From Zoroaster sp. YZ-2022 (taxonomy: Eukaryota > Echinodermata > Asteroidea > Forcipulatida > Zoroasteridae), in the NCBI GenBank assembly GCA_029582265.1, contig CM055823.1, positions 12,970,060 to 13,034,059 of the forward strand: 64,000 bases of DNA, written 5' to 3'. The position numbers were made by a program, and so were the translations under genes. Shown here piece by piece: positions 46,327 through 58,309 of this stretch; within the stretch, counting starts at the first letter, position 1, and each line of letters opens with the position of its first letter. Below the pieces are notes generated by a model. That model had not been told where the DNA came from and did no database searches. It saw only the letters and a list, made by a program, of their open reading frames with translations.

Positions 46327-46656
46327 TTTACTTCTGAAAAGTGCTTCCGTTTAATTGCAAATAATTATGCACGGCACGCGCGCACAATATTGATATTTGC
46401 ATATATAATGAGCTGTGTGTTGGCGACTTTAGCGTTAAATGAGCGTTTGCGAACACTTTATGCGCGTATGTTATGGTCCTACGCGCGCAACGCTCTACAT
46501 AATTCCCACATACGCACATCTGCAAAATATGCCAAAAAAACAAACGCAATGCACTTTCGCTACACTATCGCCAACACTGTGCCCTCAACAGAATCTACAG
46601 CAACATATTTTGTAGGAAAACCTGTAGAACGATGGTGCAACATGTCTGACAATGTC
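46327..46656. other. Probable 3' flank or UTR of the transporter gene
   Basis: On the minus strand this follows the transporter stop codon. No convincing AATAAA signal was singled out, and no other coding signature was seen. Confidence 0.35.
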
Positions 46657-46772
46657 CTAACGGCGTCTCTGTAGCCATATCAGAGCAAGTACAGCAACCA
46701 AGCCAAGAATGTCCATACTACCCATCAGGATGAAAGCCAAGGTGTAGCTACCAAGTGTGTCATATATCAAAC
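46657..46772 (-). CDS. MCT-like exon 4 (C-terminus)
   Basis: Acceptor CACGTATCAG. Encodes GLIYDTLGSYTLAFILMGSM and the last helix, ending WLQRRR and the stop TAG at 46659-46657. The GxIYDxxGSY motif closes most MCT proteins. The cytosolic tail is very short. Confidence 0.85.
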
Positions 46773-49700
46773 CTGATACGTGGGAAAATGATAATTAATC
46801 AAACGTATGAAATGCTACTCATGTCACTGTTTCGTTTCGGTTTCAACTGAAAGACGATACAATTTAATTATTTAGGATGCCCGTATTGTTGGTTGCAACG
46901 GACAACATTGTTTTGATGTTATTCGATGGGGGCGCTGAAGGTTTATTTCTTGTCTAATTGTTTGTTTGTTTTTGTTTTTGTTTTTTGTTAGTTTTTTTCC
47001 TTTCAGTACTTGTACAATTTTAGGCTTCAAGTTTTACTTTAGTTTTTTTTGTGCCTTATTGGCGCTGTATGTATTGTTTTTTTAATTACATCTTGATGTA
47101 TTTTTTATATATAAGAGCCCAAAATGATCAGCTGTGATGGATGGTTTACCCTCTGTAAAGGTTATAAATAAAATAAATAAATACTGCTCTCAATAGATTT
47201 CAAGTAATAAATATCAGCTGCACCAGACAGAAATTTTCGATCGCTTCAAAATACGTGCTGATCAAATTAAATGACTTTTTATATATAACGTCATGGCTAT
47301 CTTTGTCATATTTCCCATGCAAGTAATTAGATTAGGCCAAAAAAAAATTTGTTGAGTTGCCCTCCAGTGAAAATATTTGAAGGGGTCGGTCGGTCGGTAT
47401 TTTTTGTTCTTTCTTTTTTTTTCTCCTTGACTGTCATTTTAAGATTGAAATGCATTGGAACTGAAACCACATACCATGTTTTTCATTTGTATACCTATCA
47501 GCAAGGAATTTTGCTTCAGAATAAAAGTATCCCAAGCATTTTTGTTGTACTTTTCGCTGTGATTGACACAGCAAATTCATCCATATTGCGTGCAATGCTC
47601 AACATGCAACATGTGAGTGGCCATTCGATTTGAAAACGTGTAGATCGAGTCGCAATCGTTGACACACGTACAGTGCGGGGAGCCAGTGCACAACGTGTGA
47701 GGGCCATTTGATTTGAAAACGTGTAGATTGAGTCGCAATCGTTGACATACAAAACAGTGCGCGAAGCCAGTGGAAAACATGTGAGGGGGCCATTCGATTG
47801 GAAAACGTGTAGATTTGAGTCGCAATTGTTGGCACATAGTGTGTGCGAAGGCAGTGCACCATGTGAGGGCCAGGGCCATTCAATTTGAAAACATGTAGAT
47901 TGAGTCTTGGGTACCGGTAAATTTACCGGTAAAAAAAGTGGAAAATTTCACAAATCAAACGTATTATGTTTTATACAAAGAAAATTGGTAAGTTTCATTA
48001 ATAAATAGGCCTATGAATGACGGGGGAAAAAAAAGAAAGAAAAAAAAAACCGACCCGAGATTTAAGCACTTTTGGGTCGGTCGGTGGAGGGCAACTCAAC
48101 ATCTTCTTTTTGTTGGCCTTATAGCGCTAAAAATCAATGCATACAAGGGACCAGACTATACATTCCCTTCCAGCCTCAGTTTAGTCACGTGGATGTAATT
48201 CAAGAAAAACAATATGGCTGTGACATGAGGGTCTATTGGTCTATTGTCCCTCATATTTCGTACATCCATTCTAAAACAATCGAATGCAATTAAGGTGTCC
48301 TTAATAGTTCACAAAATAGTTCACAAAACAAACATCCAGACACCAGACTCTTCTGCATAATATCTGCCCGTGAATAACATTATACCAAAAGGCGCAGGTA
48401 CTCAAAACCACACTGCAAACACTGTGGTGCTAGAAACTACACCCATTAACACTATGACGTATAATGTTGACACCACTGGTGTTATATGAACACCTCAGTT
48501 TTCGCAGGGTCTCAAACTCTGTATTGTGTACATTCACCAAGCAATCGTCCAGCAACTTCACTATTTGTTTCTGTAGGTCTGGATTCCCACTGTACATTCG
48601 CCCGAAATTTGTATTCTAAAAATTAATTTTTTGATTATTTTCCTTAATCTAAACAAATTATTATAAATCAAATTATTTTGTTGGGGATAAGAATTTGATA
48701 CCTTACAACATGAGAGGCGCGCGATGTAACCGCTGTGCTACCAAACCATTCGAAACCTTTGATGAATTATTTGAACAAGTACATTTTTAAACAGCTATAA
48801 TATAAAATAACGTAAATGCTATACTGTAGAAAAAATATTGCTGCCATGTTCAATTCACACACAATACAATAACAACATAGACCTGGTGCCCGACAGTGGG
48901 TTAAAGGTCACAAACTTTGTATCGTAAAGAAAAAGTGACCTGAAACTTAAAATATACACTATACTTTTAAAACAATGCCACAACAGTGAGCAATATTTAA
49001 AAAAAAAAAAAAAATACATACCTGGAAAAAATAGAAATGCGAGCCGGCATATTCCAGATTTCAGTCCAATCCATCCCAAAGCGATGCCCAACTGATCAAC
49101 ACCAATGGTTTCTTTAGTAATGACGTCAATAAGAATATATAAGAAAGAATCGAAGCATCCAAATATGAAGACATTTACTGTAATAGACCAATAAGATATC
49201 AACCACGGATCAACAAGAAAATTTATGGATGCCACTAGTAGTGATACACCCATCCACACATTACTGCTGAGACCGCTGTTTTCAACGACTGGACCGACAA
49301 TTACATTCCCCAATATCTTTCCAGTTCCCATAACGACAACAAAGTTTGTAGCATCGACAAGTGAGTATCCCTTGGATATGTTAATGTACGGTACAAAGTA
49401 TATCACCCATGAAGTGTGCGTTATCCCTATGATTGTGGATATAAATGTTATAAGCCAATAGGGGACTGAAGTGAATAAGTCGAGGCGGAAATTATGACCG
49501 ATTGAAGCACAGAATGAAGTCAGATTTGAGCATCGGATTTTTTCTTTTTCGTCATCGATGACACATTTGTCCTCATCCGTTGTAACTGCTTTGCAGTCTT
49601 CATTTCTATCTGCAGGATTAGGATTATCTATTTTTTCATTGACGACACTTTGGTCCTCATCCGTTGAAACTGCCTTATAGTTTTCTTTTCTATCTGCGGG

Positions 49701-52700
49701 CGTAGGATTAGCTTGTGGACGGAGGAGAGCGCCACACACGGCCAAATGATACAATATTGCGCCAACTAGTAGCATTGTTGCTCTCCAACCATAGAGTTCC
49801 AAAAAGAACTGCGTCAGAGGCGCGAAAATGATAAACGCTACAGAAGCGCCCATTCCACCAATGCCCAATGCCGTGGTATGTGATTTGTCGAAGCAGTTAC
49901 CAATAAGTTCCCTAGTTATAATATTGGCGATCCCCAGAGCAGGGCCTGGTGATAAAAGGAGGAACGTTACAATTACATGTTTGATACTCTAAGACATTTA
50001 ATATTCGTTTTTGACCAAAAATAAGGAACAGATTATCCAAAATGAGTATAGCGTCCCCTAACGGAGCCCTATGGAAATTGTTATGACCTCATTCGATAGA
50101 TCTTGTCAAACTGAATATCGGCTGAAGTATACAGAAAATACAGATATAATCTTCTTTTTTTAAAGTGATTAACATGTATACGCGATTTATATCAGAACCA
50201 GACCAAATTTCCCATACACAAAGTGTGGTAGCTAAGAGAGGCCTCATAAATATGGCAAGCGTTCATACCCCTATGTGAAAAAGTCGTTTAAAACACAACA
50301 CAGCAGAATTCAAATCGATCCAGCAATTTTGGCTGCAATTGGGCATCGTTTCATAAGCTTAAAAAAGAAAACTAAAAATGCCAACGCGCGGATCTGAGGC
50401 GACGCGCGCAGAGACAAGAAACCGAAGATTTTTTGTTTTGGCCTTAGTGGCCCCATTAAAACTCCGCTGTAAACACTCGTTTTCAAGTAGATAACCACGG
50501 ATTATACTTAAAAGGAGGTGGGCGAGTGGATGGGATACAGCAGGAATTTTCTCCGGTTTGTACATATAATTACTTTATTTAATCATTCAAGCGACATAAC
50601 TACGGCAACAGTAATGTATACGTTGTTTAAAACTACACCAGTGGTATTCGTATTGGGCAATATAAACACCATGACAGGATGAAGTTGACACCACTGGTGT
50701 ACGTTTAATACTCCAGTTTTTGCGGGGATATCTGCCAACTTTGAATCGAGTTTCCGCTAAATAACACGGCTCTGGATAGTGCCCCATATAACTCCACTGG
50801 GTGTCTCCAGTGAGATGATACACTTACCCGCACAGAGAGCAAGGATAACAGTAATCACAGCCAAACTAGATAAAAAGGACGAAATTATGAACGAAGTTCC
50901 AATAATTATACCGCACACCATGACAACCACTCTGATTCCGAATTTCTGCCTGATAACTGGTGCGACTGGACCTTTCAAAAATAAAAAAGATTGAATGTTT
51001 GAATTGTGAAGCCGCTGTAATAGCTATAATTATGAATATAATACAAAATGACAGATACCAATAGCATAGGAATACAACGTGTTCAAGTTTTTCATTACAC
51101 ATTTTACAAAGGCCGTTTTTATACAAACAAACGTTTTTAATTAATTAAATATGGCTACCATTTATCATTGGCCTCGAATAATTTATGAAAGACACAAACA
51201 TCTCAAGATGTCAATTTATGTTGTCTTCTTTTTCATCAATTCGGGAAAACTGCATGTTTCATCAGACAGGCCTAATTGACTGTATTGCCAAATATTATAT
51301 CTCTAAAATTTGCATCTGAAATCCATTTACATCTGTTCGATTATTTTTTGACTTGAGTTAAAAATAAAAGTGATTCGGTGGTATTGTGTCAATGACGTAT
51401 GTCTAGAACATTGTACTGGACATTTGAGTATTACCACCAAATATCCGTTTGATGTAATTTGTATTTATTTATTTATCTATTTATTTGCAAAATAATAGTT
51501 ATTGGTCTTAAGGTTTCGAACCTATCAGGTTCTTTCTCAAAGGCAAAATGAGACAGAATACAAACATACATTCATATGTGAACACAAGTGTGAGCGGAAG
51601 TTAGTCAGGTGTGAAATGAACACAAACGAAAAAGGTACAGAAAGCAGATTCAGGGAGTATTCCTGGGAGCGGACAAAAGAGGGATTAGACATGAATGGAT
51701 AGAAGTACCAGGAGTTTTTGGCTGGAAGAAGAGATTATGAGATTAGTGAAAAGCTATGAGTCAGACAGGGGGAGTAAAACAAGTAGACAAATAGACTTCT
51801 TCTTCTTTCGTATGATGATGAGCAGCTTAGAGTGCTAGTAGACAAATAGACTAACAAGCATGCAATGTAAAACAAATGTAAAAATGTCTGCGGACAAAGA
51901 AAAAAAGAGAAAAAAGGAAAAATTAGTAATTCCCTTCCTGTATGATGAGACCATGGGGTGAATGGTGTAAATACGCCTGATCCACATCTTTTCTCTGCTG
52001 CGGTTACCAAGCGCCTCAATGCCCTTGCAATATCATGTCAGAAATAGACCAACAACGACATGCTCAAATTCCTCAGACTATAGTGAAAAATAGAAAGAGA
52101 CCCATTGAAATCGCTAGTCGTTTCACCAACGACATCACCAGCTTTCGATCACAACTCAAACTACTCAGGAACTCCCCCTTGAGACATGCACCATAGGGTC
52201 CGTAAACTACTGGCACTCAAAACCATGGATACCGAAGACGATCTGAACTCTTCCCCCTCCACAATGGACTCCTTCGTATCTGCCTTATTAATGGCACTCT
52301 CCATAGCAACCGGAGGGTGTTCATCACCTGCCAAAAACATTTCCATCAAATTCTTCTTCAGCAACTCCTGTTCTAACCCTAATATCATCTTCTTTAAGGA
52401 AATAAACACCCTTACCAAGTCTCTTGCTCCTCCCGTGTCATCCGAGGTACAGGAGTGGCCACTTTAATTCCAGTCTTGATTTACCCTCTTACACTAACTT
52501 ACTTGAAAGTTATGCTACATACACTTCTTCCCCGCCTTTCCAGACCCCTTCCCGGACTTCGTAATCCCCCAGACATCAACCTTCAAACTATATGTACAGA
52601 ATATTCAATTCGGAACTGAACTCCTTGCCAGAATCTCAACAACCTCGCTGGCAAGACATCTTTCCTGAACCGATGCTTACCATCCCTTGGAAAGAAATTT

Positions 52701-53984
52701 ACCACCTTCCAACATCCAAAAAGGAAGGCGACATACAGTTTCGTCTACTCCATAAAGTTTTTTTCCATCTCTGACAGTTCGATCCTTCATACTCACCATA
52801 CTGTGGCTCGTGTGGGGAAAGGGGAACGCTCTTACACAACCTTCACAGCAAACTGTTCCCCGATATAAAACTGACTTCCAATCACTACTGGTGTCTTATA
52901 ACGTGTGCCAAGGGTCGACTGAGGGAAAACGTCCATCTTGCCAACTACTTGATCCATCACGTGTCTATCGACTCCTTCATCTTGTGAATTTTACTTCTAC
53001 ACCCACTACTACACCTTTTTTTAAATGTTTTTATTTTATTTTATTTGTTTTGCTTTTTCTTTGGATTCAATGTTTTTTTCACTATTTTATACATTACTAC
53101 TTGTGTAATTTATGTTTGCAAGTTGTAATTACTTTCCGTACAGTGTGTATCAAAATAAAGGAAACCCAAATTTAATCATCAGTTATAGGAAAACTGCAGA
53201 ATTATAGATAAAGCGTGATATGTCTTAAGAAAGAACTGGATGTCCTCTTTCCAATGACACCCTGACCATGAATCCATTGTCACGCAAGTTCTCTCGGCAT
53301 GATCAACAAATGGTAAGACGTGCTGTGAGAGGCATGGAGAGACGATGCCGGCTTTGCATTGAGAGAAATGGTGGTCATGTGGAGGGACCAGCGCCATAAT
53401 TACACACTGGTAATGCCCCAGTCACATTTGCCCTACGGCTAGGATACGGCAGCCGTAGACCCCCAAAATGGAGAGATACCTGCGGCGGCCGCAGAGGATT
53501 TGCGGGGGCCTCAGGGTAGCCTTAGGGCCTATCCCTATCTTTTACGGACCGTAGGGGTCGCCGTGAGATTATAGCGCCGCGTTATAACATTTTTTCTTTT
53601 CTAGGTTCGCCGTAGCAATTAGACACGCCGTAGCCATGCCGTAGGCGGTTCCACGTCGACCATACGTTGGCCGTACGGTGGCCTTGCGTTTGCCGTACGC
53701 TTGCCAGGCGCGGATCCAGGAATTTTTTAGACGGGGGGCACACCCAACACGAACATTTTTTTCCTATGCTAACATTGTATATTGTTTGTAATCATGTTTT
53801 TTTCCTTTGTTTTCGCGCCTTAAGCGCCCAGCAGGGTGGATATGTGCGCGCTACAAATCTTTATTATTATTTTCCGGGGCCCGCTTAAGGGCCCCGGAAA
53901 ATGTTGGATTATGGATGCTCTGTGGTGCAATCTGAGGCGATTCCTGGCCAGTTTCACCTGACTTTTTTTGCAAAAGTTTTCAAG

Positions 53985-54061
<77 letters not shown>

Positions 54062-55965
54062 TTATTTTAGCCATTATTTTTAGCCATTATTTTAGCGATG
54101 TCATGACTACAACAATATAAGTTTCTCCCTCCCCGATTTTTGGCATTTAATTTGCAGTTTTAATTTATCCGGAATTTTTCTTGGTTTTAATTCAGTCCAG
54201 TTGAAATTTTCAAGAAAATGGCTTGATTTCATACTGTTCCTTGCCCTGTGTTAAAACCATCGGCAGATCAGCTGCAAGACTCATCGTACTTCGCAGGCCT
54301 ATGCGTACTGGCGTAGAATCCGACAGTGAATTGACATCGGCGATTGTAATTTCCACACGGTACCCCGACCCTTCTTCAGACGAAACGGAACAATTTATAG
54401 ACGTGGAGGAATCGGGTCAAGAAACCAGACTAGCTTGCTTTGCACCCGATCACAGACTACCGATTGTGAACGAAATGTAGACTAACTAATTATTTTTGTT
54501 TTCCGTTTTTATTTTTTTTATTTTTGTTTTACTCAATTTACCCGGGGGGCACGTGCCCCCGCGGACCCCCCTGGATCCGCGCCTGCTTGCCCTAGGGTGT
54601 TATGACTTTTGTGGACCCCCAACATATTGCGGCGGCCGCAGGAATCCCACGGCCACCATAGGGCAGCCTCAAGGCGGCCCTACGGTACCCGTACGGTCGC
54701 CGTAGGGTCTCCCTGCGGCGACCGTACGGCGACCGTGGGTCTGCCTTGCTATTTGTCAAAACCCTACGGCCGCCGCAGGGTCGCCTTGAGGCAACCGTGC
54801 GTCATCACCTCAAAGGCCGTACGGCAGCCGCAGGTTTTCTGTCTCCAAAAATTCTAAATACGCCGTGCGGCTACCTTTACATATGTGACTGCTAGTGTAT
54901 GACACCGTGGGAATGCTGCGGCGGCCCGATAATTGCTACTGGCCGTAGATATTATAGACCCTACGGCCGCCTTGGCAAATGTGACTGGGGCATAAGCTGT
55001 TGACTAAAACCAGTAAGCAGTCTTTTTTGTCAATGGAATCACTTTCCCATCGTCAAAAACAGCTTTTCTCCATCCCTTGAGAACTTGTCACAGCAAGGAT
55101 TTTCATATCATGTAAACAATGCATTGTTACTCATTCAGCCGTGACAATGGATTCGTGGTCAGGGTGTCATTGGAAAGAGGACATCCAGTTCTTTCTTAAG
55201 ACATATCACGCTTTATCTATAATTCTACAGTTTTCCTATAATTGATGATTAAATTTGGGTTTCCTTTATTTTGATACACACTGTACATAGTTCTTTCTCA
55301 TGACAATACGTCCCTAATTTGCCATAGTGGCCAATCCCGAATTAAGTTGGCATAATGACCAATGCAGTATTGGTCACTTTGCCAAATTACAAAAATAGCC
55401 AGTTAGAGCATTCGTCATTTGAATGCATGCTCTATCTCCAAAACTATAAGGAATACATGCATGTGGATTAGATACAATGGTAGGTCTCTTCCTGAATGTA
55501 CTAATGGGCGGGAAAACTTAAAATTGAAAAAAAGTCAGATTGGTCACTATGGCAAATTAGGGACGAATAAAGTAATCACTTGAAAATTAAAAAAAAATCT
55601 TTCTAATCAGAAAACAAGGCCCCTTAATGGGTGTTACAGAATTTTTTTCTGACTCATGAACTAAGTTGCTTGTTCATTATTGCATGTTTATGTACGTTTA
55701 TGTATTGGGTGAGCTAAACCTGTCGTGTCGTACCTACTATATCCGATACGCCGTCTACAATCGCTATCATCCAGCCTAGAAGCCAAGTAGAAGTGTCGAA
55801 TTGTTCTTGTAAACTTGGTAGCATTACAGCAAGGCCCTTTGTCATTCCATTCCAGGTCATCCATGATGCGAACGTACCCAGAACTCCCATCCATCCGAGG
55901 TAGCCGCCATCTTGATACAACTTCAGGATGTAATCCAGTAGCCTCTTATACAAGCCGCTTACCAT
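46657..55965 (-). CDS. Monocarboxylate transporter-like (SLC16) gene, 4 exons
   Basis: Joining 55965-55734, 50971-50828, 49945-49022 and 46772-46657 gives 471 residues. All introns are phase 1 with GT/AG borders, each splitting a glycine codon. The protein has the MCT signature near the start (QDGGYLGW, one residue longer than DGGWGW), then MTKGLAVMLPSLQEQFDTS, GPVAPVIRQKFGIRVVVM, an ALGIGGMGAS segment in the place of the family's second signature, and APLTQFFLELYGWRATMLL. An acidic cytosolic loop separates the two six-helix halves. MCT relatives carry lactate, pyruvate or other monocarboxylates with protons across the plasma membrane. The substrate cannot be told here. Length and topology are normal; the YFxKRR-type motif is weak (CFDKSHTT), which suggests an orphan member. 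Confidence 0.88.
47335..48118. mobile_element. Harbinger-type MITE, copy 2 (in intron 3)
   Basis: Same family as 4239-4915, with GGCCAAAA and TTGGCC ends flanked by TTA (47332-47334 and 48119-48121). It has one more internal GGCCATTCGATTTGAAAACG-type unit than copy 1. It lies in intron 3 of the transporter gene. Confidence 0.85.
48389..48510. repeat. Intronic repeat with GACACCACTGGTGT
   Basis: Shares GTTGACACCACTGGTGT and the following CTC(C)AGTTTT(C/T)GC block with 50600-50737 in intron 2, and has its own ACACTGTGGTG copies. Probably a small MITE family. Confidence 0.5.
49022..49945 (-). CDS. MCT-like exon 3
   Basis: Acceptor TTTTATCACCAG, donor GTATGT. The 924 bases encode the end of the N-terminal helix bundle, the central loop with two ADRKENYKAV/ADRNEDCKAV repeats and many acidic residues, and most of the C-terminal bundle up to LAFLFFPG. 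The loop's internal duplication (about 33 residues, with TDEDQ/TDEDK) is unusual. Confidence 0.9.
50600..50737. repeat. Intronic repeat with GACACCACTGGTGT, copy 2
   Basis: Second copy of the repeat at 48389-48510, also with ACTACACCAGTGGTATT on its left side. Confidence 0.5.
50828..50971 (-). CDS. MCT-like exon 2
   Basis: Preceded by TTTTTGAAAG and followed by GTAAGT. The 144 bases encode the glycine-split GPVAPVIRQKFG and the next two helices, ending ILALCAG. Frame fits both neighbours. Confidence 0.88.
52590..52990 (+). pseudogene. L1/Tx1-type LINE C-terminal fragment
   Basis: PRWQDIFPEPMLTIPWKEIY followed by GDIQFRLLHKVFF resembles the WxxxFxxxxxxPWxxIY ... FRLLHxV block at the C-terminus of L1/Tx1 ORF2 proteins. 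It continues in other frames with a cysteine pair. Decayed, and in intron 1 of the transporter gene. Confidence 0.5.
53988..54059. repeat. (TA)n microsatellite
   Basis: About 36 TA units, which give meaningless Ile/Tyr frames. Confidence 0.97.
54223..54480 (+). CDS. 85-codon frame shared by both hAT-like copies
   Basis: Counterpart of 27451-27708, keeping length, start and stop with about three substitutions. Function unknown. May be an exon remnant of the element's protein. Confidence 0.3.
   Translation: MISYCSLPCVKTIGRSAARLIVLRRPMRTGVESDSELTSAIVISTRYPDPSSDETEQFIDVEESGQETRLACFAPDHRLPIVNEM
55734..55965 (-). CDS. MCT-like exon 1
   Basis: Start ATG at 55965-55963; the last base (55734) precedes GTACGA. 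It encodes residues 1-77: a short cytosolic start, the DGGYLGW signature in TM1 and the TM1-TM2 loop. The ATG is directly followed by GTAAGC, which could act as a donor, so the true start or a 5' exon remains open. Confidence 0.75.
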
Positions 55966-57779
55966 TTTCTATGAAAAAAGGGTTATTTTGACATGAAAGT
56001 TTATGTGTTATATTAGCTCATTATCTATTACTGAATACTCATATTTAGATTGTGCCCACAAACGTGCTTTATGCGCGCAAATGTTATGAACAAGTGCATC
56101 CTGTGTATCACGTGTATATAGCGTAGATGTTGAGACATACATGGGCTGATAGACCACTCAATTAATTGATAATCGTGTCAGATAACCAGGAAGGCGACCT
56201 TCAAAGTTGTATTGTCCCCTCTGTTTGCTATTTCGGCGGTTGTTGGCAGAGCTAGCTGAGCCTTTACCGGTTCTGCACCAGCTACGTTGACGAAACGATG
56301 CCTTCCCATGTAAACGTGATCCATGTAAACGTTATTTATAAACAAATTGTTTTCAAACGAAATAAAAATAATATAAAGCTTTCCAAATAATTATGTTCGA
56401 TTCTGAACATTTAGACAATCTTTTTTACGATCCATGGACCTAATATGAAAATAATACACAGGGGACAATGTAAGCACTTTGCTAGTTTATTGGTTTATTG
56501 TTTGAAAGATTCATTTTGAAGGAATCTGTTGCTCATATTTTCCTATTTTTACTTTAATTGGTCTTGCTTATTTCGAACAAACTACACACATTGATCACAA
56601 GCAATAATTTGTAGCAATAATCTGTTGTATTTGAAAAATAAAACAGTAAGAATGTTCAAATGTTTACATGGTACATAATAATAGGCAATGTTCCATTAAA
56701 CATTTTTGTTAGCAGGGTTGTTTTGTTACTTTGTAATTTAATATTTGAAAATTTTGAAAAAGCAAAATATTTTAATGCTTGTGCAGAAAGATATTTGAAA
56801 TGCATTGCCTATTATTATCTATTGTAATTGTACAGCCAAATTTTGTTTCATATATTTATTGTAATTTATTGTTAAATTATGATAAAATTATGACTTATTC
56901 TAACCTAGTTATCTTTATTGTGATTTTATTTTTTATTTAATCAGGTGTCCATGTGGAGATCAGTAAGGAGATCCCTAGCTCCTCACGACACCTCTAAAAC
57001 ATGTAAAATAGATGCACGATTGCACAAGCAAACTAAGTACCCCTCAAAAGTAAGTTACCTTACAAAATGTTAAGTACAATACATACACAATATACCATGC
57101 TCCTGGATTCACCGCGTTTATCTCCACAAACTCTAGCTCTGCTACGGCTTCAGCGATCGCTCACTTGGAATTGCGCTCCTCAGCGCCATCTCTTTACACG
57201 AACTTATATTAATGCGCCTTTACTCTTCCACGAGCTAACAGCGACTGACTATAATCTGCATACAATGTAATACGCATAAGCGCTAGTGCCCGCTAGCTGC
57301 GTGCTGTGTCTTTGCCTAAAATGCGCATGGCACCAGCGAATCATTCACCGAAACTATTACATTATATAAAGGGTAGAAAATATACCACTGTTGCGCCACA
57401 ATATTAACAAAACAAGAATAGATGGCTCAGTTAGTAAAGTTCTTGTGCGGTAAAAGTCGCAGGTTCAAAACACGCTCTATTAAATTTGTCTTTGTTCACT
57501 CATAAAAATAAGAAAATAGATGTAGGGAGATACCGTTTTAAACGTCTACCACAGTGAGCCAAAGCCGCACCGCCAAACTAACTTTATTTGTTATTCTTTT
57601 TACTACATATTCTCAATATTACTCAATATTCTTTCTCACTGAAAAGTATCCGCTGACTATCAAGTTATCAAGTCACTATATATTCCTCAGACAACGTAGT
57701 GTTTTCTTTGGCATACTTCTCATTTATTTTAATGAAAAGGAATTGCGCTCTCTCTCACAAACATTCATGATTCATATGC
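55966..57779. other. Upstream flank of transporter gene; no gene recognised
   Basis: AT-rich sequence 5' of the transporter. At 57421-57480 a tRNA-like fragment (TGGCTCAGTTAGTAAAGTTC, then GCAGGTTCAAAAC, an A-box and B-box) suggests a SINE or tRNA relic. No further exon was recognised. Confidence 0.4.
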
Positions 57780-58308
57780 GCAACAAAAAGGGGGGTCAAT
57801 TACACCATACAAATTGAAGTGTTGGTGTGTGGGTGTAGTTAGCTAAATTATAATTGTCCTAAAAGAGACAGTTGGAAAAAATACATATCAAGGCAGTTGA
57901 TGAAAATCCACTAATGATATAGGTGAATAGAAATGATATAAGGTAGCTGGGTTATTTAATACCTGTGTTGATGTTGAGAACATTATGGTGTGTGGAGTTG
58001 ATGTACCCAGTGTGAATCCCTAAGTTTACGATGTGTGTCATTACTAGTACAGGCTTCAATATTTTATACCTTTATGTTACCTTATCTTATATGTCATTAT
58101 TTCTTTCCAACTGTCTCTTTTATGACAATTATAATCTAGCTAACTAGGCCTACACCCACACACCAACACCTCAATTTGTATGGTGTAAATGACCCCCCTT
58201 TTTGTTGTCATATCCCTTTGTGTGATGTCCTATTTTGCCCTAGATTTACCAGAAGCTGCCACATCTACATGTTATGTGGCTCAATAATCATTCCTTTACC
58301 CTCCCAGC
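57780..58308. mobile_element. Inverted pair of Penelope-like 3' ends
   Basis: 57788-58055 matches 62130-62450 and includes a minus-strand remnant of the GIY-YIG C-terminus. 58060-58308 repeats its 3' part in opposite orientation, so CCATACAAATTGA and TCAATTTGTATGG face each other with matching GGGGGGTC / GACCCCCC edges. Head-to-head or tail-to-tail partial copies are known for Penelope-like insertions. Confidence 0.7.
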
Positions 58309-58309
58309 T

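Larger units (their letters stand above)
53705..54585 (+). mobile_element. hAT-like element, copy B (innermost)
   Basis: CAGGCGCGGATCCAGG at the left and CCTGGATCCGCGCCTG at the right, flanked by CTTGC (53700-53704 and 54586-54590). Contains a long (TA)n tract (53988-54059) and the same 85-codon frame as copy A. The 5-bp duplication agrees with copy A (ATAAT). Confidence 0.82.
53414..54992. mobile_element. Harbinger-like MITE (middle of the nest)
   Basis: Ends TGCCCCAGTCACATTTGCC and GGCAAATGTGACTGGGGCA are flanked by TAA (53411-53413 and 54993-54995). The interior outside the nested hAT is dense in GGCCGCCG and CCGTACGG words in both orientations, like the CACGAT-rich MITE at 12262-13136 in style. 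Non-autonomous. Confidence 0.85.
53141..55283. mobile_element. Tc1/mariner-like element (outer of three nested)
   Basis: Long inverted repeats (about 140-170 bp) start CAGTGTGTATCAAAATAAAG and are flanked by TA (53139-53140 and 55284-55285). They include GGATGTCCTCTTTCCAATGA / TCATTGGAAAGAGGACATCC. TA duplication is the mark of Tc1/mariner. No transposase survives. A Harbinger-like element sits inside it, with a hAT-like element inside that. All lie in transporter intron 1. Confidence 0.85.

Noticed and set aside
48855..49021. Extension of transporter exon 3 into a Phe-rich and Leu/Ser-rich tail
   Set aside because: The exon ends at a clear GTATGT donor, and the last exon at 46772-46657 supplies the conserved GLIYDTLGSY end in the right phase.
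50757..50827. Extension of transporter exon 2 (CIISLETPSG)
   Set aside because: GTAAGT at 50827-50822 is a strong donor, and exon 3 continues the helix in phase.
57421..57480. Possible tRNA gene with A- and B-box-like motifs
   Set aside because: The acceptor stem does not pair and the D-arm is changed, so at best a SINE relic or pseudogene.
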